A program made the translations under genes and the position numbers. Source: Phascolarctos cinereus (Eukaryota > Chordata > Mammalia > Diprotodontia > Phascolarctidae). From it: a stretch of DNA of 64,000 nucleotides. Below the pieces are notes generated by a model that was not told the DNA's origin, searched no databases, and was given only the letters and a program-made list of their open reading frames with translations. This document shows, piece by piece, positions 11,827-23,800 of this stretch (within the stretch, counting starts at the first letter, position 1; each line of letters begins with the position of its first letter). Location of the stretch: the NCBI RefSeq assembly GCF_002099425.1, contig NW_018344272.1:1-64000 (forward strand), written 5' to 3'.

Positions 11827-12866
11827 CTTCGACTTCTAGGAGCCAAAATGGCCAAGTGAAAAGGTAGTCACTCTCACCCTCCCCTATCAAGCTCTGAAAA
11901 CCTGGAAGAAATATCACCTGAGAAAAAACCCTAGAACAGTTGAACCAGAAGAAAGAAGAGGAGCAGCAGAGGAGTAGCCTAGGTGGCTTAAGGGATTAAA
12001 GTGAAAAGCCCCTCTTACCCTGGAGGAAGGGGAGCAGCTTGGAATTGGAACACTAATGCATTGTTGGTAGAGTTGTGAAATAATTCAACCATTTTGGGGA
12101 ACAATTTGGAACTATGCCCAAAGGGCTATAAAAATATGCATACCTTTTAACCCAGCAATAGCACTTCTAGGGCTACATCCTAAAGAGATCATACAAATGG
12201 GAAAAGGACCCACATGTACAAAAATATTCATAGCAGCTCTTTTTGTGGTGGCAAAGAATTGGAAATTGAGAGGATGCCCATCAATTGGGGAATGGCTGAG
12301 CAAGTTGTGGTATATGAATGCGATGGAATACTATTGTGTTATAAGAAATAATGAACAGGCTGACTTCAGAAAAACCTGGAAAGACCTGTATGGTCTGATA
12401 CTGAGTGAAATGAGAAGGACCAAGAGAATGTTGTACACAATAACAGCCATGTTGTGTGATGACTGATATTGATAAACTTAACCCTTCCCAGCAATACAAG
12501 GATCTAAGACATCTCCAGAGGCCTTGAGATGGAAAATGCTATCCACATCCAAAGAAAGAACTATGGAGTTTGAATGCAAATTGAAGCATACTGTTTGCTA
12601 TTTTGTTTCCTTCTGTTGTGTTTTGTTTCCTCTTTCTGATGGTTTCTCCTACTGTTTTTAATTTTTACTTACAATATCACTAATGTGAAAATATGTTTAA
12701 TAGGAATGTATATGTATAACGTATATCAGATAGTGGGCCATATTGGGTACCGTGGTGGGGAGGAAGGGCGAGAAAAATTGTAAACTCAAAAGCATGTGGA
12801 AGTGATTATTGAGAAATCAAAATAAATTAATGAAGTTAAAAAAATAAAATAAAAAAGATGAAAAAA
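11827..12866 (+). mobile_element. Internally deleted L1 (5' UTR joined to ORF2 end) inside an older L1
   Basis: About 210 bases of L1 5' UTR (gagccaaaatggccaagtga at the start) run straight into the ORF2 C-terminal end at about 12033-12045 (ttggaattggaacactaatg), then the 3' UTR and an A-rich tail. Inter-ORF sequence, ORF1 and most of ORF2 are missing. The ORF at 12197-12466 (GKGPTCTKIFIAALFVVAKN) is the ORF2 tail. Imperfect TSDs flank it: 11809-11826 and 12867-12884 (aaataaatccagggaga versus aaataaatcacagagaga). The unit therefore probably inserted by target-primed reverse transcription already deleted, or was deleted afterwards without losing its ends. Confidence 0.82.
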
Positions 12867-13076
12867 AAATAAATCACAGAGAGATAACATAAGAAAAGAA
12901 AACAAAAGCCTGGACAATAACTTTCAAGAAATTATCAAAGAAAACCATGCTGATGTATTAGAACCAGAAAGCAAAATAGAAATTGAAAGAATCCACTGAT
13001 TACCACCTAAAAGAGATAACAAAATAAAAACTCCCAGGAACATCATAGCCAAATTCCAGGGTTCAGAAATCAAAGA

Positions 13077-15544
13077 TGAGACTTCCACTTCCGGTAGCCA
13101 AGACTGCAAAGTGGAAAAGGTAGTTGCTCTCACCCTTCCCTATCAACCTCTGAAAACCCAGAAAATATCACCCCGGCGGGGGGAAAAAAACCTGGAACAG
13201 CTGAACTAGAAGAAAGGCAGGGAACAGCAATGCAGCAGCCCAGCAAACAGGTCTCCCAGTGCCTCAGCAAAAATAAGGGAAGCAGCACTAGAAAGGACAC
13301 TGGGCGGATAAGCACCCTGCAGCATTCATCTAAAAGGAGCTGAAGAAAGCAATCTAGAGTCTTCCTAAAGTCCCAGCCTTGCTGATTTCAGCCCAACACG
13401 AGGTAAGTTGCCAAAACCCTACAGCCTCCTTGCCAACATAAGAGGCCCCAGTACACAAAGCCAGTGACCAAGACCTAGGCTCTCAACACAAGAAGCTTGG
13501 GTCAGTGCCTTCTGTTCCCCAGCAGGAGAGCTCATTCTTTTTAAAGGCCAGGGAATAAAGAAACCATGAGTAAAAAGAAACATACCATAGATTCATATTA
13601 TGAGAACAGTGAATATCAAGACAAAAATTCTGAAGAAGACAACATTGTCAACAAACCCACATCTGCAACATCAAAAGGGAATATGAACTAGTCTGAAGCC
13701 CAAAAAGCCTTATTAGAAGAGCTCAAGAAGGATTTTAAAAGTCTAATGAGAGAGGTAGAAGAGTCCTTAAAAAGTACAATTGGCCAATTGGAAAAAAAGT
13801 ACACCGAAGAAAACAAGTCCCTAAAAAACACAATTGGTAAACTGGAAAACAAAGTACACTGAAGAAAACAAATCCCTTAAAAAATACAATTGGCCAATTG
13901 GAGAAGGAAGGACAAAAACTAACAGAAGAAAATGATCTGTTAAAAACTAGAATTGGACAAATGGAAACTAATGACTATGAGAGAGCAAGAATCAGTCAAA
14001 CAGAAACAAAAAAATGAGAAAATAGATGAAAATATAAAATACCTCATCAGTAAAACAACTGACCTGGAAAATTAATCCAAGACAAATTTAAAAATCATTG
14101 GACTACCTGAAAATCATGATGAAAAAAAGAGCCTGGACAGTATCTTTCAGGAAATCATAAAGGAAAACTGCCCAGAAGTCCTAGAACCAGAAGGGAAAAT
14201 AACCATAGAAAGAATACACCGCTCACCACCTGAAAGAGATCCCAAATTGACAACGCCAAGGAATATAATAGCAAAATTCCAAAATTACCAGATGAAAGAG
14301 AAGGTGCTACAAGCAGCCAGAAAGAAACAATTTAAATATCATGGAACCACAGTCAGGATTACACAGGACCTTGCAGCTTATACATTATAAGACCAAAGGA
14401 CATGGAACATGATGTTCCATAAGGCAAAGGAGCTGGGATTGCAGCCAAGGATCAACTACCCTGCAAAAATAAGCATGATTTTTCAAGGGAGGAGATTTGT
14501 ATTCCACAAAATAGGGGACTTCCAAACCTTCCTGATAAAAAAACCAGAACTCAACAAAAAATTTGATCTTCAAGTACAAGATTCAAGAAAGACATAAAGT
14601 GGTAAATGGGACAGAAAGATGCAAACTGTTGTTAATAAGGATGGACTGTTTATGTCCCTACAAGGGAAGATGATACTTGTAACTCTTGAGAACTCTATTA
14701 TTACACCACATTAAAGGAGTATACATAAAGGGGGTGGATATTAGTTGACTTTGATGTAAAGATAAAAAAAATTTTATCAGGTGGGTTAAATTGATCCAAG
14801 TAAGTGGATTTGTCTGATCTTAGACAATGTACTGAGAAAGGAGGAGGCAGACAAGGGCAAATTACATTACAGGAAAAGACAGAAAATCCTATTACAACAA
14901 AGGGAAAGAAGGGAGGGGGGTGAGCATTGTTTTGAACCTTACTCTCATCAGATTTGGCTCAAGAAGCGAACAATATAATCAGTTAGGTATAGAAATCTAA
15001 CTTGCCCTATAGGCAGTAGGAGGGAAAAGGGAAAGAAAAGGGAGGGGATAGAAAGGAGGGAAGAAGCAGTAAGAGCAAAGGGGAGGAAAAGGGAAAGGGA
15101 TAATAGAAGGGAGGAGAGACTGAAGGAGGCAGTGGTCAAAAGCAAAACACTAGTAGGGGGGAAGGAGAAAGGAGAAAGAAAAGCATAAATGGGGAAAAAA
15201 GGATGGAGAAAAAGATACAGATGGTAATCATAACTGTGAAAGTTGAATCACTATCTTTTTTTTCTCTTCTATTGAGTTTTGTTTCCTCTTTCTGATGGTT
15301 CCTCCTATTGGTTTTAATTTTTACTTACAACTTCACTAATGTGAAAATATATTTAATAGGAATGTAAATGTATAGCCTATATCAGATTGTGAGCTGTCTT
15401 GGGGAGGGTGGTGGGGAGGAAGGCGGAGAAATATTTTAAACACAAAAGCGTGGGGAAGTGATTGTTGATAAATCAAAACAAATTAATAAAATAAATTAAA
15501 AAAATAAAAAGTTAAAAAAACAGGAACTAGAAAAAAATGAAAAA
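13077..15544 (+). mobile_element. ORF1-only L1 inserted in an older L1
   Basis: 5' UTR 13077-13565 (acttccacttccggtagcca start). ORF1 runs 13566-14597: coiled-coil heptads with repeated 'NTIGKLE/STIGQLE' blocks, an RRM-like part (LKIIGLPENHDEKKS) and a C-terminal domain (RRFVFHKIGDFQTFLIKKPE). Several stops and shifts break it. The inter-ORF region ends with the first ORF2 codons (gtaatcataactgtgaa, about 15221-15240) and jumps straight into the 3' UTR (tttcctctttctgatggttc). TSD agaaatcaaaga lies at 13065-13076 and 15545-15556, after which the host ORF1 resumes. ORF2 is essentially absent. Confidence 0.85.
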
Positions 15545-16846
15545 AAGAAATCAAAGAGAAAGCTTTGCAAGCAGTCAAAAAGGAACAATGTGAATTTCAT
15601 GGAGCTACAGTCAAGATGACACAGGATTGGCAGCTTTCACATTAAAGAACCAGAAGGCTTGGAATATGATATACCAGAAGGCAAAGGAGTTAGGATTGCA
15701 AGCAAGAATCACCTACCCATCAAAATTAAATATAATCTTTGTTGGGGTAAATGAATATTTAATGAAATAAGGGACTTTCTAAATAAAAGACTAGAGCTGA
15801 ATAAAAAAAATCTCCAAATACAAGACTCAAGGGAAACATAAAAAGGTTAAAAAGAAATGAGAAAGAGAAAACACAAGGAATCCAATATGGTTAAATTGTT
15901 TATATTTCTATATATCAAGATAATATTTATAACCCTTAACAACTTTATTACTATAAGAGTAATTAGATAGTGGGAGTGGATGTAAGATGACTTTGGGAGG
16001 ATGATACCCCACCAAAAAAATAAAGGGGTAAGAAACAAAATGGCACTGGAAGAAGGAGGAGAGAGATTGAATGGGGTAATCATCCCACATAAATGAGGCA
16101 TGAAAAAGGTATTATAACTGAGGGGGAAATGGGGAGTGTGTGATGCTTAAACCTTACTCTCATCAAAATTGGCTGAAAGACGGAATAACATACACATTCA
16201 GTTGGATGTAGAAATCTGTCTTACTCTATTAGGAAGTAAGAAGTGAAGGGGATAATACAAGGGGAAGGACAAACTGATAAAAGAGGAGCATATTGGGGAA
16301 GGTGGTGATCAGAAGTAAAACACTTGTGAGGAGGGAATGGTTGAAGGAAGAGAGACAGGAGGATGAACAAATGAAAAATAACATAGAGGGAAACATACAG
16401 TTAGTTATCAAAACTATAAATGTGGATGGGGTGAACTCACTCATAATGATGAAGCATACTATGCCTCCAGAGAAAGAACTGATATTGATTGAATACAGAC
16501 TGATGCATGCTATTTTCACTTTCTTTCTTTTTTTTTTCTTTTATTTGAGTCTTCTTGTACAAAATGGCTAAAATGGAAATGTTTTGCATGATTACACACG
16601 TATGGCCTATATCTGTTTGCTTACCATTTCAGGGACGAGGAAGGGAAGGGAGGAAGCAAAGGATAGAATTTGGAATGTAAAAATTTAAATAAAAATGTTT
16701 TAAAAATTAAAATGTCTCTGTTCAGCAAAACAATTAATGATGATTCCATTACATTTTAATGCAGTTATTTCCTCTCAATCCACCTTGATTGTACAGGTCC
16801 AAGTGGCCACCAGTGAAATGAGAAAGTGTCTTTTAAAGTAGAAGCT

Positions 16847-17056
16847 AGGGGGCAAATAGGTGGTGCAGTGGATAGAGCATCGACCTTGGAGTCAGGAGAC
16901 CTGAGTTCAAATCTGGCCTAAGACACGTAACACTCACTAGCTGTGTGACTCTGGGCAAGTCACTTAACCCCAATTCCCTCACCAAAAAAATTAATTAATT
17001 AATTAATTAATTAATTAATTAATAAGTAAGTAAAGAAGTAAATAAATAAATGAATG
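16847..17056 (+). mobile_element. WSINE1-type tRNA-derived SINE with (TTAA)n tail
   Basis: A-box region 'aggtggtgcagtggataga', B box 'gagttcaaatct', then 'actagctgtgtgactctggg' and 'caagtcacttaaccccaatt', ending in 'cctcacc'. A TTAA-repeat tail at about 16990-17022 grades into a TAAA/AAGT tail. Close to full length and not very diverged. Confidence 0.9.
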
Positions 17057-17489
17057 AAGTAGAGGTTACAATGTATAAGTTTTCAAGATACATGCAAACA
17101 CAGAGACAATTTTCCAGCTGTTTCTATAAATATAAAGTCAAGACTAAAATAGGAAATGCTCAAAATTAGATGTTTCCTAATTTCTGCAAAGAAGATAAAC
17201 CAAAATGGTTTCTTATAGAAAGTGAGGTCCTTTCGATATTTTCATTTTCAGATGCAATTTTGTTGATTGCATCAAGCCCCATAACACTACTGGGCTCCAT
17301 GAAACAATTCTATGGTCATTCAGAAGAGAACAATATACAAAGTTATATTGTGAAAAATGTGGATAAAGCATCCATATTGACCAACTTATGATATTCAGAT
17401 GGTAATCTAGTGAGTTAGTCCATTATCACGACTATCTTGAGTAGGTTATGTCCAGAAGTGCATAAGGAGAAGAAAGCTGCCTTTAAACT
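17057..17489. other. No feature recognised
   Basis: The ORF at 17170-17391 has no domain I recognise and no gene context. I treat it as chance. Confidence 0.35.
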
Positions 17490-17655
17490 CAGAGCCCAAG
17501 AACAAGTCTTGCCTTACACACATACTATTTATGTGTGTGCCTATAAGTAAGTTACTTAACCAACTTCTCTGTGCCTAAGACCACACTAGAACCAAGTTGC
17601 AAAATCACTTCATGGAGGGAACTTCATTTTGATGAAGTTATAGGTTTGAACTGAA
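17490..17655 (+). mobile_element. CORE-SINE remnant (MIR/MAR-like)
   Basis: The order 'agtcttgccttacacacata', 'taagtaagttacttaacc', 'aacttctctgtgcctaag', then 'aagttgcaaaatcacttcat' and 'ggagggaacttc' follows a marsupial MIR-related SINE. It is strongly diverged. Confidence 0.6.
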
Positions 17656-17774
17656 AGAAAAAATAACTTCCCAGTAATGCAGTGTCCCTGCAAATGATGA
17701 AATCATGATAGTCAAGGAATCAAAACTCTAGATAACTTAAAGGTCAATTGAAATATAAGTATAAATAGCCATGA

Positions 17775-17995
17775 TTTTAACAATGATAGTGATGATGATG
17801 ATGATATCTCTTTAAGACTTGCAAAACACTTTAAATATGTTACCTCATATTTGATCCTCATAACAAACCTGTCAGATAGGTGATATTATTATCTCCATAT
17901 TACAGATGAGGAAAATGAAGTACAGAGAGGTTAAATTTAGGGTCACTCAGATAAAAAGGTCTTAGGCAGGATTCAAATTTTGTCTTCTTGTCTGT
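17775..17995 (-). mobile_element. MIR-class CORE-SINE
   Basis: Plus-strand landmarks: a (GAT)n run, 'acttgcaaaacactttaaat', 'ttgatcctcataacaaacct', 'attacagatgaggaaaatga' and 'cagagaggttaaatttaggg'. This is the reverse complement of a MIR-type SINE with its core. Confidence 0.75.
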
Positions 17996-19211
17996 AATCC
18001 AGACTGCAGAATAACATAAAGTTCTCCAGGAACACAGGAAGGAATCCAAAGGCCAGAATTACTAGAAACACTTGGTGCATTGCCCTTTGCCAGTACAAAG
18101 AAAGAAGCTGAAATTTTATCAATTGAAATAATGAAGGTATTCCAGAAGTTGACCTGGGATGGCAGATACAAGTTGGAACAAGATTGCTGTATTACATTTC
18201 CCATTTTTTCTGAGCCATCAGAAGTTTTTGCTAAAGGAAAGAAAGCTTTTGGGTCCTATTTCATGAATTAATCCAAAATATGTGACATGGATTTAAATTT
18301 AAATTTATTTTTCTAGTGCCTAGTGATTTATCAGCAATTTATTCCAAATTTCTTTAAAAAAAAAAAAGCAATTACAATGATGCATATTCCATAACCTTTC
18401 ATTTTTGTAACTTCTAAAAAAGTTACTTGATGAACTGATCACAAATTTATACATTTTGAGGCATGTGTTTTTAAATGAAACATGAATTACATAGTTCAAA
18501 TTTAAGTTCAATCATCACAGTTTCCTTACCTGTCATATAAAGAAATGTACAGCAGATGAAATAATTTAATGCTGCTGCTGTTTGAAAATAAAATTGCTTA
18601 AGTTGAACTTTCATTTAGTAGGCCTGCATCAGTTGGTGCACAGTATTTAAACAGGTTTGATTGATTATAATTGCAATAATAAAATAGGGAGAAATAATTA
18701 TTTTAGGAGCTTGTGGCTTAAAGTTCTTAAGAGCATGAAAAAAGTATTCATAATTGCTACTCACTGATTACACTAGTTGGAAATAAAGATTACTATCCTT
18801 AAATAGAAAATTTTTAAATAATTCCACATTTGATGAAAATCTTTTGTAAATATCTTTTTAGTTATCTAGTAACCATTATACTATAGGATAATACAAAGTT
18901 TAATGTAATTGACTTCAGCAAAAATGTGAAGTTGTGAGAGGGTAAAGGATTAGAGTGTTTGCATTCCAGAAAAAGTTTTACACCTTTTCTTCACAGTGGC
19001 ATGGAGGTAAAATTAGGATCATAAGGACTATCCCAGTTGAATTCAATTTCTGGCAGGTCATGCCAAGCTGGAAAAACTGTGAGCTCTGTGTCTGCAATCT
19101 GAAGACCAAACCACCTAAAGGCTTACTACTAGAAAGCTACACAACAGATATTGAATTATTTGGCAATACTAACCTTTGAAAAAGGTAAGAAACATAGAAT
19201 GGTCTTTAGTC
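17996..19211. other. Unassigned unique-looking sequence
   Basis: AT-rich and free of repeats I recognise. The ORF at 18080-18271 (PFASTKKEAEILSIEIMK) is the most protein-like stretch but has no recognised domain and no visible splice context. This could be old unique DNA. Confidence 0.4.
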
Positions 19212-19364
19212 ATTACAATCAACCAATGAACATTTTTAAGTGCTCACTATTTGCCACGTGCTACAGACACAAGTCCAGGAGTGAAAAAAGTGCCTGTCTT
19301 CAAAGGATCTTACACTCTACTAGAAGAACGCAGCATATTCACACACACACACACACACAAAATA
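19212..19364 (+). repeat. Ancient mammalian repeat head plus (CA)n
   Basis: The segments 'caaccaatgaacattttta', 'agtgctcactatttgccac' and 'aaaggatcttacactctact' match the head of the ancient repeat seen at 48390. It is interrupted by a short (CA)n at about 19338-19360. Confidence 0.55.
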
Positions 19365-19599
19365 AATAGGCAAATCCAGGACAGGATAGATACTTCACTT
19401 TTGATTCCTTAATTACTAAAAAAAAAAAATTCCAGATAAGAAACTCTGTCAATCAAAGTTTTCAGCATCTTGCCCAAAGTCACATACGAATTAAAAGACA
19501 ACTGAATGCCACCAAATCAATACCTGAGCACTGTGAGGAAGTGCCAGTAACACTTTAAAAAATTAAAATAGGAAGAAGAGAGGAATCTGACCATAAGAA

Positions 19600-19741
19600 A
19601 GGGAAAAAAACAAAGGAAAAAGGAAGGAAGGAATGAAGCAAGGAAGGAAAGGAGAGAGAGCAACAAAGGAAGGAAAGGAGAGAGGAAGAAAGGAAGGTAA
19701 AAAGGAAGGAAAATAGGAAGGAATCAAGGAAGGAAAAAAAG
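19600..19741. repeat. (GGAA)n polypurine tract
   Basis: About 140 bases of GGAA, GAAG and GAGA units with almost no pyrimidine on the plus strand, directly upstream of an L1 start. Confidence 0.85.
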
Positions 19742-19744
19742 AAG

Positions 19745-20830
19745 AAACAAAGCTACAATCTTTGCAGATGATATGATGATATACTTAGAGAATCCTAAAG
19801 AATCAAGTAAAAAAAAACTACTTAAAATAATAAACAACTTAGCAAAGTTGCAGGATATAAAATAAACCCACATAAATCATTGGCATTTCTATATATAATC
19901 AACAAAACTCAGTAGCAAGAGATAGAAAGAGAAATACCATTTAAAATGACTGTAGACATTATAAAATATTTAGGAGTCTACCTGTTGAAACAAATCCAGA
20001 AACTATATGAACAAAATTACTAAACACATTTCACACAAATAAAGTCAGATCTAAACAACTGGACAACCATCAGTTGCTCATGGCTAGGTCGAGCTAACAT
20101 AATAAAATGACAATTCTACTTAAATTAATTTACTTATTGTGTCATACCAATCAAAATAACAAAACATTATTTTATAGAGCTAGAAAAATAAAAACAAGAT
20201 TCATCTGGAAAAACAAAAGGTCCAGAATATCAAAGGAACTAATGAAAAGAAATGTTAAGGAAGGTGCCATTGCCATACTAATATTAAATTATGTTAGAAA
20301 GCAGCAATCATCAAAACTACTTGGTACTGGCCAAGGAACAGGGTGGTGGATCAGTGAAACAGTACACACAGTAGTCCAGTATAGTAATCTAATGTATGAT
20401 AAACACAAAGATTCCAGAGTCTGGGATAAGAACTCACTATGTGATAAAAACTGCTGGGAAAACTTGAAAAGAGGATAGGAGAAACTAGGCAGAGACCAAA
20501 ATTTTACATCCTATATCAAAATAAAGTCAAAATGGGTAAACGATTTGGATATAAAGACTGATAGTATGAGCAAACTGGAAGAGCAAGGAATAGTTAACCT
20601 GTCAAATTTATGGAGAACAGAAGAATTTGTAACCAAAAAAGAGACAGACAACATTATGAAATGCAAAATGGATCATTCTCATTACATTAAATTGAAAAGT
20701 TTTTGCGCAGACAAAGCCAATATAACCAAGATTAGGAGGGGAGTATAAAACTGGGAAATAATTTTTGCAACCAGAATTTCTGATAAGGGCCTTATTTCTA
20801 AAATATGTAGAGAACAAAATCAATTATTTT
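19745..20830 (+). mobile_element. L1 LINE fragment, ORF2 from the RT FADD motif onward
   Basis: It opens at the RT active-site segment 'tttgcagatgatatgatg' (FADDMM) and continues through the post-RT region, with ORFs at 20107-20478 (RARKIKTRFIWKNKRSRISK) and 20545-20748 (CKMDHSHYIKLKSFCADKAN). It stops at about 20830 before the end of ORF2, where a minus-strand L1 3' end begins. Its missing end is not found after that L1. Confidence 0.85.
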
Positions 20831-20835
20831 CTCTT

Positions 20836-23800
20836 TTTTAGTTTTTTTTATTTATTTCTAATTTTCAACATTCACTTCCATAAGCTTTACAGTTTTCAAT
20901 TTTCTCCCTTTACTTCCCCTTCCCCTTCCCAAGACAGCATACAATCTGAAATAGGTTCTACATATACATTCATATTAAATATATTTTCAGGTGCAGCTAG
21001 GTGGCGCAGTGGATAGAGCTCTGGCCTTGGAGTCAGGAGGTTGTGAGTTCAAATCCAGTCTCAGACATGACACTTACTAGCTGTGTGACCCTACGCAAGT
21101 CACTTAACCCCGATTGCCTCACCAAAAAGCTATATGTATATGTGTGTATATATATTCACATTAGTCATGTTTTAAAGAAGTATTAGAAGCAATTGGAGGA
21201 ACCATGAGAAAGATTTATGTGGGTTTATTTATAACCTGCAACTTTGCTAAAGATTTTTTTTATCATTTATTGTTTTATTATTTATTGTTAGTTTTTTTTA
21301 CTTCATTCTCTAGAATTCTCTAAGCATGTTATCATATCATCTGCAAAGAGTGATAGCTTTGTTTCTTCTTTGCCTATTCTAATACCATCAGTTTCTTTTT
21401 CTTCTATTATTGCTAAAGCTAACATTTCCAGTACAGTATTGAACAACGGTGGAGATAATGGACATCCTTGTTTAGCCTCTGATCTTTTTGGAAAAGTTTC
21501 TAGAGTATCCTCATTAAATATTAAGCTTGCTGAAGTTTTTAGGTATATGCTACTTATTATTTTAAGGAAGACTCCATTTATTCTTCTGCTGTCTAGTGTT
21601 TTTAATAGCAATGGGTGCTGTATTTTGTCAAAAGCTTTTCCTGCATCTATTGAGATGATCATGTGGTTTCTGTTAGTTTTGTTGTTCATATGATCAATTA
21701 TGCTGATAATTTTCCTAATATGGAACCAGCCTTGCATTCCTGGTATAAATCCTATCTGGTCATAGTGTATTATTCTTGTGATAAGTTACTGTGATCTATT
21801 TGCTGATATTTTATTTAAAATTTTTGCATCTAAATTCAATAAGGAAATTGGTCTATAATTTTCTTTCTCTGTTTTGACTCTTCCTGGTTTAGCTATCAGC
21901 ACCATATTTGTATCATAAAAAGAATTTTGTAAGACTCTTTCTTGGCCTATTTTCCCAAATAGTCTATATAGTACTGGAATTAATTGTTCTTTAAATGTTT
22001 GATATAATTTGCTTGTTAATCTATCTGGTCCTGGAGATTTTTTCCTTGGGAGTTCATCAATGTCTTGTTCAATTTCTTTTTCTGAGATGAGGTTATTTAA
22101 GTATTTTACTTCCTTTTCTGTTAATCTGGGCAACTTATATATTTTTATTGTAAATATTCATCCGTTTCACTAAGATTATCAAATTTATTGCCACACAGTT
22201 GGATAAAATATTTCCTAATTATTGTTTTAATTTCCTCTTCCGTGGTGATGGATTTACCCTTTCCATTTTTTATACTAGTAATTTGGTTTTTTTCTTTCTT
22301 TTTTTAATTAAATTATCCTGGGGTTTGTCTATTTTATTGGGGTTTTTTTCATAAAACCAGGTGTTAGTTTTATTTATTAGTTCAATAGTTTTCTTAATTT
22401 CAATTTTAATAATTTATCCTTTGCTTTTTAGTATTTCCAATTTGGTATTTAATTGGGGATTTTTAATTTGTTTTTTTCCTAGTATTTTTAGTTGCATGCT
22501 CAATACATTGATCTCCTCTTTTCTATTTTATTCACATCAGCATTTAGAGACATAAAATTTCACCTAAGAATTGCTTTCGCTGCATCCCATAAGTTTTGGT
22601 ATGTTGCCTCATTTTTGTAATTCTCTTGAATGAAGTTATTGATTGTTTCTATGATTTGTTGTTTGATACATTAATTTTTTAAAATTAGGTTATTTAGCTT
22701 CCAATTATTTTTTAGTCTGTCTTTCCATGTCCCTGTATTACATACAATTTTTATTGCATCATGATCTAAAAAGAATGCATTTAATATTTCTGCCTTTCTG
22801 CATTGGATTGTGAGGTTTTTATGCCCTAGTGCATTGTTAATTTTTGTGTATGTGCTATGTACTGCTGAGAAAAAAGTGTATTCCTTTCTATCCCCATTTG
22901 ATTTTCTCCAGATCTTGCCATACCTAACTTTTCTAAAAGTCTACTCATCTCTTTAACTTCTTTCTTGTTTATTTTGTGGTTAGATTTATCTAATTCAGAG
23001 AGGGAGAGCTTGAGGTCCCCCACTAGAATAATTTTGTTGTCTATTTCTTCCTAGAATTCCCTGATCTTCTCCTCTAAGAATGTGGATGCTATACCATTTG
23101 GTGCATACATGTTTAGTAATGATATTACTTTATTGTTTATGGTGCCTTTTAGCATGATGTAGTTTCCTTCCTTATTGCTTTTGATAAGATCTTGTTTTGC
23201 TTTTGCTATGTCTGAGATCAGGATTGCAATCTCTCCTTTTTTTTTTACTTCAGCTGAAGCATGATATATTCTACTCCTGCCTTTTACCTTTACCATGTGT
23301 GTGTTCCTCTGTTTCAGATGTGTTTCCTGTGAACAACAATATTGTAGGATTATGTTTTTAATCCATTCTGCTATCTATTTCCATTTTATCGGAAAGTCCA
23401 TCCGATTCACATTCACAGTTATAATTACTATTTGTGTCTTTCTCTCCATCATAATTCTCCCCATCCTATTCCCCCATTTATGCTTTTCTTTCTCCTTTCT
23501 CTTTTTCATCCTCACTAGTGTTTTGTTTTGAACACCACCTCCCTCAGTCCCACACCTTTTTCTTGCCCTTTACCCTTAGTTCTTCTTCCCTCCAGTCTTC
23601 CCCCTCCCTTTTCTTCCCCCTTTTCCCTCCTAATGCCTATAAAGCAAGTTTGATTTCTAGACCTAAGTGAATATGTTATTCCCTCCTTGTGAGCCAAATC
23701 TGATGAGAGTAAGGTTCAAACAATCCTCATCTCCCTCCCTTCTTTTCCTCTACTGTAATGGGTTTTTGTGCCTTTCCCTGCAACATTATTTACCCTTGTG

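Larger units (their letters stand above)
10541..16717 (+). mobile_element. Old L1, ORF1-only (half-L1-like), carrying two inserted L1s
   Basis: 5' UTR from about 10541 (gatgccaagatggcagaata) to 11310. ORF1 starts at 11313 (MSKKRKKSLIIESYYGD) and is decayed. Its pieces are 10541-11826, 12867-13076 and 15557-16717, separated by two younger L1s. The last part holds the ORF1 C-terminus, the purine-rich inter-ORF region and only the first codons of ORF2 (VIKTINVDGVNSLIMM at about 16400-16455). It then passes directly into the 3' UTR (ccagagaaagaactgatatt), so nearly all of ORF2 is absent. The hexamer atgtct at 10539-10544 recurs at 16712-16717 and may be part of the TSD. Confidence 0.82.

Noticed and set aside
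11504-11917. 137-residue Phe-rich minus-strand ORF, like a transmembrane protein
   Set aside because: It is the antisense of the A-rich L1 ORF1 coiled coil; Phe/Leu/Ser richness comes from A-rich sense DNA.
16847-17056. tRNA gene call from A-box and B-box motifs
   Set aside because: The boxes belong to a tRNA-derived SINE with a long non-tRNA body; the copies at 20991, 38072 and 49136 share it, and there is no complete cloverleaf.
18080-18271. Possible small host exon (63 codons)
   Set aside because: No recognised domain, splice sites or neighbouring exon; its length is expected by chance in AT-rich DNA.
21303-22133. Reverse transcriptase of a retrovirus or a novel RT system
   Set aside because: The motif order and flanking endonuclease, ORF1 and 5' UTR show an ordinary L1 ORF2 with internal deletion.
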